A DNA stretch of 64,000 nucleotides from the NCBI RefSeq assembly GCF_900103215.1, contig NZ_FNGV01000002.1:124001-188000 (forward strand), read 5' to 3'. A program made the translations under genes and the position numbers. The DNA comes from Kriegella aquimaris. GTDB taxonomy: Bacteria > Bacteroidota > Bacteroidia > Flavobacteriales > Flavobacteriaceae. The number at the start of each line of letters is the position of its first letter. The stretch's first letter is position 1. A model generated the notes under the pieces. It did no database searches. It was not told the origin of the DNA and was given only the letters and a program-made list of their open reading frames with translations. Below, piece by piece: positions 44,801-52,998 of the stretch.

Positions 44801-45611
44801 ATTGGTTAGCATACGCTATGAGAAAGGACCGCAGGTCATCAAAAGCGAAGACACCTTTTTAGTGGGCTATGTGCTTTTTGATAAGCTTGATGGTTATGCG
44901 GAGGTGAACGTTGTGGAAAACGCCCAGGCAGTTATCCAACAAAGAATCGACAACGGGCAACTCGTCGTGCCGAAGGGTATCAGTTATCAATTCACAGGAA
45001 CCTATGAGAATCAGCTAAGGGCGGAAAAAACGCTTTCAGTGGTCGTACCCTTGGCTCTGGGCATTATTTTTCTAATCCTGTATTTTCAATTCCGCTCAGT
45101 GAGCACTTCCTTAATGGTATTTACAGGAATTGCCGTAGCCTTTGCAGGAGGATTTTTGATGATATGGGGCTATGGCCAAAGTTGGTTTTTAAATTTCAAT
45201 TTCTTCGGGGAAAATCTGCGGGATCTATTCCAGATGCATCCCATTAACCTGAGCGTAGCCGTATGGGTCGGTTTTATTGCCCTTTTCGGTATTGCCACCG
45301 ATGATGGGGTGGTCATGGCCACATATTTAACGCAGACTTTTGAACGAAACAAGCCGAAAAGTCTGGAAACTATTCGGGCGTCGGTCGTAGAGGCTGGTGA
45401 AAAACGAATACGACCCTGTTTAATGACTACAGCCACTACCCTATTGGCACTATTACCTGTGTTGACTTCCACGGGCCGGGGAAGTGATATTATGATTCCG
45501 ATGGCCATTCCATCGTTTGGTGGAATGCTGATTGCACTGATAACACTGTTAGTGGTTCCTGTGCTATACAGTTGGAAAAGTGAGTGGCAACTTAAAAGAG
45601 ATAATCGATGA
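41844..45611 (+). CDS. cusA: CusA-type Cu(I)/Ag(I) RND efflux pump
   Basis: A 1255-residue inner-membrane pump of the heavy-metal RND class. Three methionines that form the metal relay in E. coli CusA are conserved: Met688 (LLMPTSLP), Met738 (APLSMYEN) and Met856 (RLVMLQTGM). The proton-relay Asp lies in IAIGTMVDVGVILSENI, and the C-terminal half holds GIATDDGVVMATYLTQTF and GEKRIRPCLMTTATTLLALLP. The family is usually ~1040 residues; the excess includes extra hydrophobic segments at ~520-640 (VGYFISGVLIVTGLVAVVYG and LLNVIISAAAIVFLLANY) and a hydrophilic insert at ~750-830. It partners the TolC and CusB-like genes. Its stop overlaps the TolC gene start by four bases (ATGA). Confidence 0.93.
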   Translation: MLNKGIKFLIDNKLVALLMLLLFVGWGTVNAPFKWDTGFLPSNPVAVDAIPDIGENQQIVFTKWPGRSPQDIEDQISYPLTTSLLGIPGVRTIRSSSMFGFSSIYIIFDEDVEFYWSRSRIIEKLNSLPSNLLPEGVNPALGPDATGLGQIFWYTLEGRDGDGNVTGGWDLQGLRSIQDYYVKYGLSAASGVSEIASIGGYVQEYQIDVDPELMKQYRISLQQVVNAVKQSNRDIGAQTLEINKAEYLVRGLGYIKSLEDIKNAVVAVEDYASIRVKDIANVSLGPAVRRGILDKEGAEVVGGVVVARYGANPLEVINNVKNKIKEVSSGLPSKVLDDGRTSQLTIVPFYDRSELIQETLGTLNEALTLEILITILVIVIMVFNLRASVLISGLLPVAVLMVFVAMKFFGVDANIVALSGIAIAIGTMVDVGVILSENIIRHLDENNEKLPVNTVVYNASAEVSGAIVTAVMTTIISFIPVFTMIGAEGKLFRPLAFTKTFALTASIIVALFLIPPFAAFLFRKKSDRSVVGYFISGVLIVTGLVAVVYGYWLGLVLVAFGTIKPLKNSELISRLFNGFSLSEKQANLLNVIISAAAIVFLLANYWRPLGFDRSIFMNLIFVALICFALLVVFILFRKYYTQILRWALRNKLLFLSIPTVIVAFGVLIMQHTGKEFMPSLNEGSFLLMPTSLPHSGVEENKRVLQQLDMAVASIPEIETVVGKAGRTESALDPAPLSMYENIIQYKTEYMRNEGGERQRYRVDDDGLFMLKDGNLFLNPNSSVDEGEVESNRGDISTELQVTRDNLIPDESGEYFRNWRPEIQSPDDIWNEIVKVTRLPGVTSAPKLQPIETRLVMLQTGMRAPMGIKVKGQDLRQIEAFGIQLENILKEAEGVKEEAVFADRIVGKPYLLIDIDREALARYGLLIDDVQRVLEVAVGGMTLTQTVEGRERYGVRVRYPRELRENPTDIKKIHVPVASGSPIPLSELVSIRYEKGPQVIKSEDTFLVGYVLFDKLDGYAEVNVVENAQAVIQQRIDNGQLVVPKGISYQFTGTYENQLRAEKTLSVVVPLALGIIFLILYFQFRSVSTSLMVFTGIAVAFAGGFLMIWGYGQSWFLNFNFFGENLRDLFQMHPINLSVAVWVGFIALFGIATDDGVVMATYLTQTFERNKPKSLETIRASVVEAGEKRIRPCLMTTATTLLALLPVLTSTGRGSDIMIPMAIPSFGGMLIALITLLVVPVLYSWKSEWQLKRDNR

Positions 45612-46834
45612 AAAAAGTACTAGTCACAGTTATAGGTTTGTTAGGCGTCAGCTTGGCACAAGGGCAGACCTTGCAATCGTATATTGACGTAGCGGAGACA
45701 AACAACCCGGAGGTGCAGGCTTTTGAAATAAGATACAATATCTCGAAAGAAAAAGTAGCTGAGGCCAACAGTTTGTCTGATTCAGAGATGAGTGCCGGGT
45801 TTTTTGTCAGTGAACCAGAAACACGAACCGGGGCACAAAAAGCAAAATTTTCTATAAAACAGATGCTGCCATGGTTCGGCACCATAACCGCTAGGGAGAA
45901 TTATGCCAGTTCTTTGGCTGAAGTCGATTACTTAGACATTGCCATCACAAAAAGAAAACTAAGGTTGTCGGTGTCGCAATCATATTATAAATACTATGCT
46001 ATTAAGAGAAAGACCGAGGTTCTAGAGGAAAACAGCAAACTTCTAAAGACGTATGAGCAATTGGCGCTGACCGCTGTGGAGGTGGGCAATGCCTCCGCCG
46101 TAGACGTACTTCGCTTGCAAATTCGTCAAAATGAATTGAAGGAGCAAAAGGAAGTATTGCAACAAGTGCTGCTATCGGAAAGAAGTGTTTTTAATAATCT
46201 GTTGAACCGTGATGAGTCGTTGGATGTTGAGGTAGTCGATAGTCTTTTTATCGATAATGACTATGTACAGACCGTAACGGAAATTGGAGTACATCCTGAA
46301 TTGGAAAAATACGATAGGTTATATCAATCTATTGAACAGTCCGAGGTTCTGAACCAAAAGGAGGCTGATCCAAATTTAGGTTTTGGGCTAGATTATATTG
46401 CGGTTGCAGAAAGGCCAGAAATGACTTTTACCGATAATGGAAAGGATATTTTCATGCCTATGGTTTCGCTTTCCATTCCCATTTTCAACAATAAATATAA
46501 ATCACGTTCAATTCAGAACGAACTGCGACAAGCAGAAATCAATGCGCAAAAAGCCAATCGCCGCAATCTACTGGAATCGATTTTGAATAGGGCAATCAAC
46601 AATCGTGATGCTTCTCGCATCAAATACAAAATCCAGCTCGAAAATTTGAAACATGCCAGAGATGCAGAAGAAATACTTATCAAGAATTACGAAACAGGCA
46701 CCATTGACTTTAACGATGTGCTCGACATTCAAGAATTGCAATTAAAGTTTCAAATAAATCAAATAGATGCGGTTAAAAATTACTATTCGCAAATGGCGAC
46801 CATCAATTATCTGGTTGATGAACAGCCAAAATGA
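45608..46834 (+). CDS. TolC-family outer-membrane efflux protein
   Basis: A 408-residue exported protein with a short signal (KVLVTVIGLLGVSLAQGQ). Its repeated long helical segments (e.g. YIDVAETNNPEVQAFEIRYNI at the start, and KANRRNLLESILNRAINNRD in the second half) are typical of the OEP coiled-coil tunnel. Characteristic OEP words YETGTIDFNDVLDIQELQL near the C-terminus and VGNASAVDVLRLQIR in the middle are present. It should form the outer-membrane channel for the adjacent pump. The start overlaps the pump gene stop (ATGA), so translation is coupled. It is shorter than E. coli CusC. Confidence 0.92.
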   Translation: MKKVLVTVIGLLGVSLAQGQTLQSYIDVAETNNPEVQAFEIRYNISKEKVAEANSLSDSEMSAGFFVSEPETRTGAQKAKFSIKQMLPWFGTITARENYASSLAEVDYLDIAITKRKLRLSVSQSYYKYYAIKRKTEVLEENSKLLKTYEQLALTAVEVGNASAVDVLRLQIRQNELKEQKEVLQQVLLSERSVFNNLLNRDESLDVEVVDSLFIDNDYVQTVTEIGVHPELEKYDRLYQSIEQSEVLNQKEADPNLGFGLDYIAVAERPEMTFTDNGKDIFMPMVSLSIPIFNNKYKSRSIQNELRQAEINAQKANRRNLLESILNRAINNRDASRIKYKIQLENLKHARDAEEILIKNYETGTIDFNDVLDIQELQLKFQINQIDAVKNYYSQMATINYLVDEQPK

Positions 46835-46877
46835 TTAATGTATTGAAAATCAAAACATAATTTAAATTTTTATAAAT

Positions 46878-47441
46878 ATGAAAATCCAAAAAACAAACCT
46901 TATGAACGGAAACAAAAATTTAGCTTTAATGATGGCCGCAATTATTTCTATGGCATCATGTGTAGAAAAGAAAGAAAAACCAGAAGTGAAGGGCGATACT
47001 GGAACTCAATTTGAACAAACAAAGGGGAATTCGGAAGCTACCTCAAAAGCCTCTTTTTCAGATTCAATGGCAGAAAAGGTTTTCAGCGATTATCAAAAGA
47101 TACGAGCGGCATTGGTCGATTCTGGCGCTGGTGAGGTGCAAGCTGTGGCTAAGAAACTAGTGGAAAATTTTACGGAAGAACAGGAAGGCTTGAGGTCAAT
47201 GGCCCTTGCCATGGCAGCTACCGATAATCTTGAGGAGCAACGAGAACTATTTTCCGAAATGAACGCAATAGTTGAGCCTCTAATCAAGGAATCCATTTCG
47301 GAGGGGACGATTTATAAGCAATTCTGCCCAATGGCTTTTTCCGGAAAGGGCGGTTATTGGATTTCAAATGTAAAAGAAATCCAGAATCCATATTACGGCA
47401 AAAAAATGCTGAAATGTGGCAAGGTCGTAGAAGAAATCTGA
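46878..47441 (+). CDS. DUF3347 lipoprotein, likely periplasmic copper-binding
   Basis: A 187-residue exported protein; the lipobox is SMASC (Cys28 from the first ATG, or Cys20 if the ATG at 46902 is used). The mature part has a Ser/Thr-rich spacer and then DUF3347 helices (YQKIRAALVDSGAGEVQAVAKKLVENF, REL FSEMNAIVEPLI) and the C-terminal CPMAFSGKGGYWISNV and NPYYGKKMLKCG. These Cys/Met residues are the typical copper ligands of this family, which includes CusB-linked domains. It sits between TolC and the DUF305 gene, so it probably passes copper to the pump. Confidence 0.87.
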   Translation: MKIQKTNLMNGNKNLALMMAAIISMASCVEKKEKPEVKGDTGTQFEQTKGNSEATSKASFSDSMAEKVFSDYQKIRAALVDSGAGEVQAVAKKLVENFTEEQEGLRSMALAMAATDNLEEQRELFSEMNAIVEPLIKESISEGTIYKQFCPMAFSGKGGYWISNVKEIQNPYYGKKMLKCGKVVEEI

Positions 47442-47459
47442 TGATATAAGTCCTGTTTT

Positions 47460-47489
47460 GGGAAAGGGAATAATGGTTAGTCCTTTCCC
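47460..47489 (+). promoter_or_regulatory. Intra-locus hairpin
   Basis: GGGAAAGG (47460-47467) and CCTTTCCC (47482-47489) form an 8-bp stem with a 14-base loop, followed by TTTACA. It lies between the DUF3347 and DUF305 genes and may partly terminate or stabilise the mRNA. Confidence 0.4.
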
Positions 47490-47555
47490 TTTACAGGCAT
47501 TGTCAATACCCTGAATATTGAAGAAAATGAATCAGTAATCCTAAAACCAAAAACA

Positions 47556-48047
47556 ATGGAAAATAACAAGGAAATGAATCATAAAAACATGAAAAGTAGT
47601 AGCTACACTAAATTTTTCCTGATGTTGGGAGCGTCTTTTGTGGCGATGTACATTACCATGTATCTAAACACCTATCAAATCGATCATGTATACTTTAGTC
47701 TTACCCGATTTTATATGACGTGTTTGGGTATTTCGACTATGGCCGTTATTATGCTACTTTTTATGTTGAAAATGTATAAAGACAAGAAAAAGAACATCGC
47801 CATTCTTGTAGGTAGTTTGGTGCTCTTTGTAGGGGCATTGGCGTTGGTACGTGCGCAGAAGCCCATAATTGGTGATGTGTTGTGGATGAAGGCCATGATT
47901 CCACACCACTCCATAGCAATTCTGACGAGTGAACGAGCGGCGATCGAAGACCCTGAGGTAAAAAAATTAGCAAACGATATCATCAAAGCGCAAAAAAAGG
48001 AAATCGAAGAAATGAAGATGATGATTAAGCGCCTTGAAGGCAAATAA
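47556..48047 (+). CDS. DUF305 membrane protein
   Basis: A 163-residue protein with three predicted helices (FFLMLGASFVAMYITMYL, FYMTCLGISTMAVIMLLFML, IAILVGSLVLFVGALALV) followed by a short DUF305-type domain. The hallmark MIPHHS (WMKAMIPHHSIAILTSERA) plus helical KKLANDIIKAQKKEIEEMK are present. DUF305 proteins are mostly exported, and the His/Met-rich core is thought to bind metal. The methionine-rich N-terminus (NHKNMKSS) and its place between copper genes support a role in copper handling, but this is context only. Confidence 0.86.
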   Translation: MENNKEMNHKNMKSSSYTKFFLMLGASFVAMYITMYLNTYQIDHVYFSLTRFYMTCLGISTMAVIMLLFMLKMYKDKKKNIAILVGSLVLFVGALALVRAQKPIIGDVLWMKAMIPHHSIAILTSERAAIEDPEVKKLANDIIKAQKKEIEEMKMMIKRLEGK

Positions 48048-48095
48048 AAGTTTGAGCAAGGGGCATCAGGTCTATTTAATTAAACTAAACAAGTT

Positions 48096-49385
48096 ATGAA
48101 AAAGAACATCCTATATATCGGTGTGGCAATCATTTTCGGTATGGTGGCCGGTTGGCTTATTGCATCGGGGAACGCTGAAAATAATAAAGACGCAGCAACG
48201 CATGACCATAACCAGGAAATCGAATCGGGACAAATGTGGACATGCTCAATGCATCCACAGATTTTACAGTCCGAACCTGGTGATTGTCCCATCTGTGGTA
48301 TGGATTTGATTCCTGCAGAATCCGGAGCCGATGGTTTGGCCATGGAACAATTTAGAATGACCAAAAATGCGTTGGCTTTGGCTGATATTAGGACTACGAA
48401 AGTAAGTTCTGGTACAACTGAGGACAACATTCTAAAACTATCGGGAACCATAGTGCAAAATGAAAAAGCCGCGGCTACCCAGGCTGCTTATTTTGGCGGG
48501 CGAATTGAAAAACTGTTTATCAACTTCGAGGGTGAGGAAGTCAAGAGTGGGCAGCAACTGGCAACTATTTATGCCCCAGAACTAGTTTCGGCACAACAAG
48601 AATTGATAACGGCAGCAGGTCTTAAAGGGTCCCAACCTGCTTTATATAAGGCGGTGCGTAACAAGTTGAAATTGTGGAAACTCTCCGATAAACAGATAGA
48701 TCAGATAGAGATGTCAGGCGAGGTTCGCGAGAATTTTCCGGTGTATGCAAATGTTTCCGGCACGGTTACCGAAATTATGGTAGAAGCCGGCGATTATATA
48801 AAAAAGGGTGCCCCATTGTTTAAAATAGCTAATTTGAGTAGTGTCTGGGCCATCTTTGATGTGTATGAAAATCAAGTTTCACTTTTAAAGGAGAATCAGC
48901 ATGTCACGATTGTGGCCAAGTCGTATCCCGACAAGAAATTCGATGCCAAGATTTCTTTTATAAACCCCGTTTTAAATTCAGCGACTAGAACAGTTGAAGT
49001 TCGGGCCGTACTACAAAATTCGAACGGACAATTAAAACCTGGAATGTTTGTGGCTGGTTCTTTGATGCTATCAGCCAACAAAAAAGATGAAACGATTATC
49101 ATTCCGGAGAGCGCTGTACTATGGACAGGGGAGCGCTCGGTGGTATATGTAAAATCGGACCAAAACAATTCTATTTTTGAAATGCGGGTAGTCACTTTAG
49201 GTGAGGTCGTAGGCAAAGGTTATGCAATTCTTTCAGGTTTAAGGATAGGAGACGAAATCGTTACCAATGGAACTTTTACCGTTGATGCAGCGGCACAGTT
49301 ACAGGGTAAAAAATCAATGATGAACGATGCGGGTGGAAAAACCGTGACAGGCCATGAAGGCCATACGGGAATGGAGATGGAATAA
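48096..49385 (+). CDS. cusB: CusB-type RND periplasmic adaptor with heavy-metal-binding domain
   Basis: A 429-residue adaptor linking the pump to the TolC channel. After an N-terminal membrane anchor (NILYIGVAIIFGMVAGWLIA) it has a heavy-metal-binding domain at ~48-75: WTCSMHPQILQSEPGDC, then PICGMDLIP, with the Cys/Met/His pattern of the family. Next come the HlyD-like barrel-sandwich (AAYFGGRIEKLFINFEGEEV), helical hairpin, and beta-barrel with YANVSGTVTEIMVEAGDYIKKG and VWAIFDVYENQ. The C-terminal HKG-like region follows and ends in a His/Met-rich GHEGHTGMEME. Metal domain plus tail support Cu/Ag specificity. It is the last gene of the locus. Confidence 0.93.
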   Translation: MKKNILYIGVAIIFGMVAGWLIASGNAENNKDAATHDHNQEIESGQMWTCSMHPQILQSEPGDCPICGMDLIPAESGADGLAMEQFRMTKNALALADIRTTKVSSGTTEDNILKLSGTIVQNEKAAATQAAYFGGRIEKLFINFEGEEVKSGQQLATIYAPELVSAQQELITAAGLKGSQPALYKAVRNKLKLWKLSDKQIDQIEMSGEVRENFPVYANVSGTVTEIMVEAGDYIKKGAPLFKIANLSSVWAIFDVYENQVSLLKENQHVTIVAKSYPDKKFDAKISFINPVLNSATRTVEVRAVLQNSNGQLKPGMFVAGSLMLSANKKDETIIIPESAVLWTGERSVVYVKSDQNNSIFEMRVVTLGEVVGKGYAILSGLRIGDEIVTNGTFTVDAAAQLQGKKSMMNDAGGKTVTGHEGHTGMEME

Positions 49386-49518
49386 GTTGATATTAAGGGA
49401 GTTTGAAATAAATTTTGACCACGATCAGTCGGCTAGAATTGCAAAATGCTGCACTGTCTCTTGCTGCTTTTCGTTGTTGAAAGGATGCCTTGGAGCACTA
49501 ATAGTTATGCAAATGCGA

Positions 49519-50868
49519 TTACGTGAATTTTTTTAATGCATTTTTCAAAGTCGAAATGATAAAGTCACAATCATCTTTGGTTAAAATTAATGATGGTCTT
49601 AAAGTTATGATGTTGCCTTCAATTATTTTAAAGGCTACGCCTTGTTCAAAGCAATCATACATCAATTGTTCTGCCTCTTCGACCGCTCTTACTTTTGTCT
49701 TTCTGTCTTTGACCAAATCGATTCCAATATGAAAGCCCTTGCCCGCAATATTTCCGATGAGCGGATAGATTTCTTTTAATTCGGCCAATTGTTCCATTAG
49801 GTAATCTCCGAGTTCCGCGGCATTTTCCACTAAGTTGTGTTCTTCGATGTAGTTGATTTCAGCTAACCCTGCAGCGGAACAAAGCGGATTCTTTTCATGT
49901 GTGAAATGGCCGATAGATCGGTGTTGAAGTGTATTATATTTTTCTTTGGTGACGATTCCGGCAAAGGGTACCAACCCACCACCTAAAGATTTTCCCATAA
50001 CAAGCACATCAGGAGTAACAAAATGCTCTGAAGCGAACATTTTTCCGGTTCTTCCGAAACCCTCAATAATTTCATCGAAAATCAATAAAATATTATATTG
50101 TTCGCAAAGGTCTTGAATCTGCTGCCAATAGGCATAAGAGGGTACAACAGGTGTTGCCGAAATGGGTTCGGCAATAATGGCGGCTATATCGGGGTTACGG
50201 TGAATAATGTTCTTAATCTGTCGTAAATATTCTTGATCGATGGTCTCTTGGTCGGTAAAACCCCATGGATTTCGATAATAATTTGGAAATTCAACATGAA
50301 AAGCACCGGGTACCATAGGTCCCTGCCCAACGGTAAAATGCTCTTCACCCCCTATACTAGAAGCCTGAAAACCTGTGCCATGGTACGAATCCCAATAGGA
50401 TATTGTTTTCCATTTACCCGTTACTTGCTTCGCTAGCATTACGGCCATTTCGATGGCCTGTGACCCACCGGGGCAGAATAGAACCCTGTCGAGTCCGTCA
50501 GGTGTGATTTCGGTCAATTTCTTAGCGAGTTTAATAGCCGGAAGATTGGTATAGCGCCGTGGAGTGAATGCCAGACTTTCATCCAATTGGGCCTTTACCG
50601 CTTCTATTACTTTTGGATTGCTAAAACCCGCATTATGAACGCCATTGCCATGCAGATCAAGATATCTTTTACCGTTAAGGTCGGTGATATAGGCTCCATT
50701 CGTTTTTGAAAGAACATTCATTACGGGTGTCGAGAGCGCTTGATGTAAAAAGTATTTAGCGTCCTCATCGATCCAATGTCGGGTCTTGTCATCCAAATTT
50801 TCGACATAGTCCTTCCGTTTTTCCGTTGCGTTATTATCTCCTTGTTCTTTTGATACAGTTGTTTTCAT
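49519..50868 (-). CDS. Class III PLP-dependent aminotransferase family protein
   Basis: A 449-residue fold-type I enzyme of the class III (ornithine aminotransferase-like) group. The PLP motifs are clear: FCPGGSQAIEMAVML binds the phosphate, FDEIIEGFGRTGKMFASEH holds the Asp that contacts the pyridine nitrogen, and VMGKSLGGGLVPFAGIV contains the Schiff-base lysine. The usual DEVQTG is DEIIEG here. The class also includes lyases acting on phosphorylated or phosphonate amines, so a reaction other than transamination is possible. It lies 58 bases behind a secreted phosphatase-fold gene (same strand), divergent to a SusCD locus, so it may process a nitrogenous product of that system. The substrate is unknown. 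Confidence 0.87.
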   Translation of the reverse strand: MKTTVSKEQGDNNATEKRKDYVENLDDKTRHWIDEDAKYFLHQALSTPVMNVLSKTNGAYITDLNGKRYLDLHGNGVHNAGFSNPKVIEAVKAQLDESLAFTPRRYTNLPAIKLAKKLTEITPDGLDRVLFCPGGSQAIEMAVMLAKQVTGKWKTISYWDSYHGTGFQASSIGGEEHFTVGQGPMVPGAFHVEFPNYYRNPWGFTDQETIDQEYLRQIKNIIHRNPDIAAIIAEPISATPVVPSYAYWQQIQDLCEQYNILLIFDEIIEGFGRTGKMFASEHFVTPDVLVMGKSLGGGLVPFAGIVTKEKYNTLQHRSIGHFTHEKNPLCSAAGLAEINYIEEHNLVENAAELGDYLMEQLAELKEIYPLIGNIAGKGFHIGIDLVKDRKTKVRAVEEAEQLMYDCFEQGVAFKIIEGNIITLRPSLILTKDDCDFIISTLKNALKKFT

Positions 50869-50926
50869 TGCTGGATACTAGAGTTTGTCTTATAAATTAT
50901 TTCGTGCCCTGTCTTGCTGGGGATTT

Positions 50927-52593
50927 CTAGTCAAGAAATAAAAGGTTGGCCGGAATTATCTGTTTTGGTGTTCCCGGTCCTTTATAAAATGCGTCGAGCC
51001 ATGCGCCACCTGCTTGGTTGTGATAATCTACCGTAATTGGGTGCATACCTTCTTCCAAATAAATGCTTCCCATACGTTCAATAGTTCCGTGACCTCCATC
51101 GTTGTCGACGACCAATTCCCCGTCGATATACAATTTGCTGCCATCATCTGAACTGAGGTAAAAGCGATACTCGCCTGTAGTGACAATTTTTACTGACGAT
51201 TTGAACTGTATACCGAATTGGTTGTCTTTCGTATTTATATCATCGATTCTGAATTCGTATTTTTTCCTTCGGATAGTGGTTTCATATTTTCAAAAACCGG
51301 AAGGAACTTCCAATTCTCACCTTCGTAGTAGGTGTACCGAACACCATTTTTTGAATTCTTCTTCACAAGTCTAAAATAGGCGGTAGTTACGTTGCTTTCT
51401 TGCTGTTCGCCAATAAACGCTTTGGCCATAACAACGGCACTTTGTGACAATTCGAAGGGACCCGTATAAAGTTCTGAATTTATGGTCGGTACAGATCCGT
51501 CGGTCGTATATCTGATTTCTGAATTGTTTCTTACTTCCATTTTTACTATGGGAAGCTCATCGATATATAAACCGCCTGCCAAATCATAAAGGTTCGGTTT
51601 CGGAAAGATTACGGGGCTTGCAATTTGAACTTTCTGCTCTCCTAAATCGGGTTCGGGGAAACCTGTAAAAGCACTTTGAACGGGTTTTCCAATCCATGCA
51701 TAAGGCTGATTTACACCTAGTAAACTGGCCGCTGTAGCGGCATTGTCATAAGTATATACGGTATTCTTTATTAAATAGCCAGGCTTTACCCCCTTGCCGT
51801 ATAGTAAGAAAGGAATCTCGAGTTCATCAAGGGTTTCCCCACCATGACCATAACCTATGCCTCCGTGGTCTGCTGAAATGATAAACACCGTGTCGTCAAA
51901 GGTGCCGGCATCTTTTGTTGCCTGAATAATTTCTCCGATTTGTTGGTCAACCTTAGCAACGGCATCGTAAAAATAGGAAGTTTTGTGCCCCTTATCATGG
52001 CCGACATGATCAACATCGTCAAAATGGACAAATAGAAAATCAGGCTTTTTTTCTTTTATATATTTTGTGGTTTTAATCAGGGTCTCCTCATCAGAAGGTT
52101 GGGTAGTATCGTAACTAAGGGCAGTTCGTTCAATAAGCCTACCGAAACCACTCCACGTATAAATAGCACCCATTTCAATAGTAGGGCGTTGTTGTCGGGT
52201 AACGCCGAATATCGTGGGAAAAATATCTTCCAACCCGGTTCGCATTGGTGGAATCGTATGGTCATCGCGTTCCCATCCGTTGGATGTTACTCCATGTTGC
52301 GCCGGACCCACACCTGAAACCATCGACGCCCAGTTCGTGCTGCTGCTAGTAGGTAAAACGCCTCTGGCATTCAAGGTGAAAGCACCGTTTTTCATGATGT
52401 CGTCCATTACCGGCGTGTTTGCATTGGTGATCCCATCGGGGCTCATGGCGTCAACACCGATTACGATAACGTGTTTTACGGGTTCTATCGATTGTATACC
52501 CTTCTTTTGATTTGAGCACGAAGAAACCGATAAAAAAAGCCCTAAAAGAAGTGGGGTTCCAATTCTTAGTCCATTTACTTTTTTCATAATCAT
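50927..52593 (-). pseudogene. Alkaline-phosphatase-superfamily lipoprotein with CHB_HEX_C and PA14 domains, frameshifted
   Basis: The intact frame from 52593 encodes a lipoprotein signal (LLLGLFLSVSSC), then an alkaline-phosphatase-superfamily domain: metal ligands in VIGVDAMSPDG, nucleophile region LPTSSSTNWASMVSG, HFDDVDHVGHDKG and ISADHGGIGYGHGG. Next are a CHB_HEX_C-like domain (IRYTTDGSVPTINSELYTGPF) and the start of PA14 (YYEGENWKFLPVFEN). It then stops at 51235. Adding one A to the six-A run at 51260-51265 continues in frame as KKYEFRIDDINTKDNQFG, ..., LYIDGELVVDNDGGHG to 50927, completing PA14 and 555 residues exactly. So a single base is missing: a real mutation, a phase-variable tract, or an assembly error. 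It should hydrolyse a phospho- or sulfo-ester at the cell surface. Confidence 0.85.
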
Positions 52594-52998
52594 TTTTTAG
52601 GTTCTAAAATTACACAGCAGCCTTAGATAAGCAGATTTACGAACAGTAAAAGTAATCTTAATGATGTAAAAATATTACTTATAGTAAATAAAATTATATA
52701 TTAGTAAATAAAATTTTTCCATTTAGGGTGGTTTCAAAAGTTCTTTCGGCATGTTTTTTTAAATTATTTAAGCCCATCAACACATAGTGGAAGACACATA
52801 TGGAGCCCCGATACTTAAATTATTTTTAATTTGGGGGAGTTGTTATTAAACTGTAATGCATTTATTAAATAAATCTTATCAATGGGTGTTGCCAAAGGGG
52901 AATTGTAGAAAAAAAAATATAGATTCTATACTTTTATGCAGTACGTCAAATGATATTCCTGAGATTGAAGGGAGTTCTTAATCTATACAAAGAAATCA
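52594..52998. other. 405-bp divergent region upstream of the SusCD-type locus
   Basis: AT-rich gap between the phosphatase-fold gene and the sigma factor gene. It holds a 14-bp direct repeat (TAGTAAATAAAATT at 52682-52695 and 52702-52715, 20 bases apart) listed separately. No ORF, RNA gene or clear TAnnTTTG promoter is seen. Confidence 0.55.
52682..52715. repeat. Two 14-bp direct repeats, 20-bp period
   Basis: TAGTAAATAAAATT occurs twice, exactly 20 bases apart, about two helical turns. It lies ~90 bases upstream of the phosphatase-fold gene start. The spacing suits binding of a regulator on one face of the helix; AT-rich coincidence is the alternative. Confidence 0.4.

Noticed and set aside
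49354-49536. 60-residue frame after the CusB-type gene
   Set aside because: It begins inside the adaptor gene in another frame and has no recognisable feature.
49519-50868. A phosphonate-specific lyase of the PbfA type
   Set aside because: The class III fold allows it, but no residue that I can name separates it from other class III enzymes and no phosphonate genes are in the window; kept only as a possibility.
52816-52832. Inverted repeat AAATTA-TTTT-TAATTT before the sigma factor gene
   Set aside because: Too short and AT-only; expected by chance in this composition.
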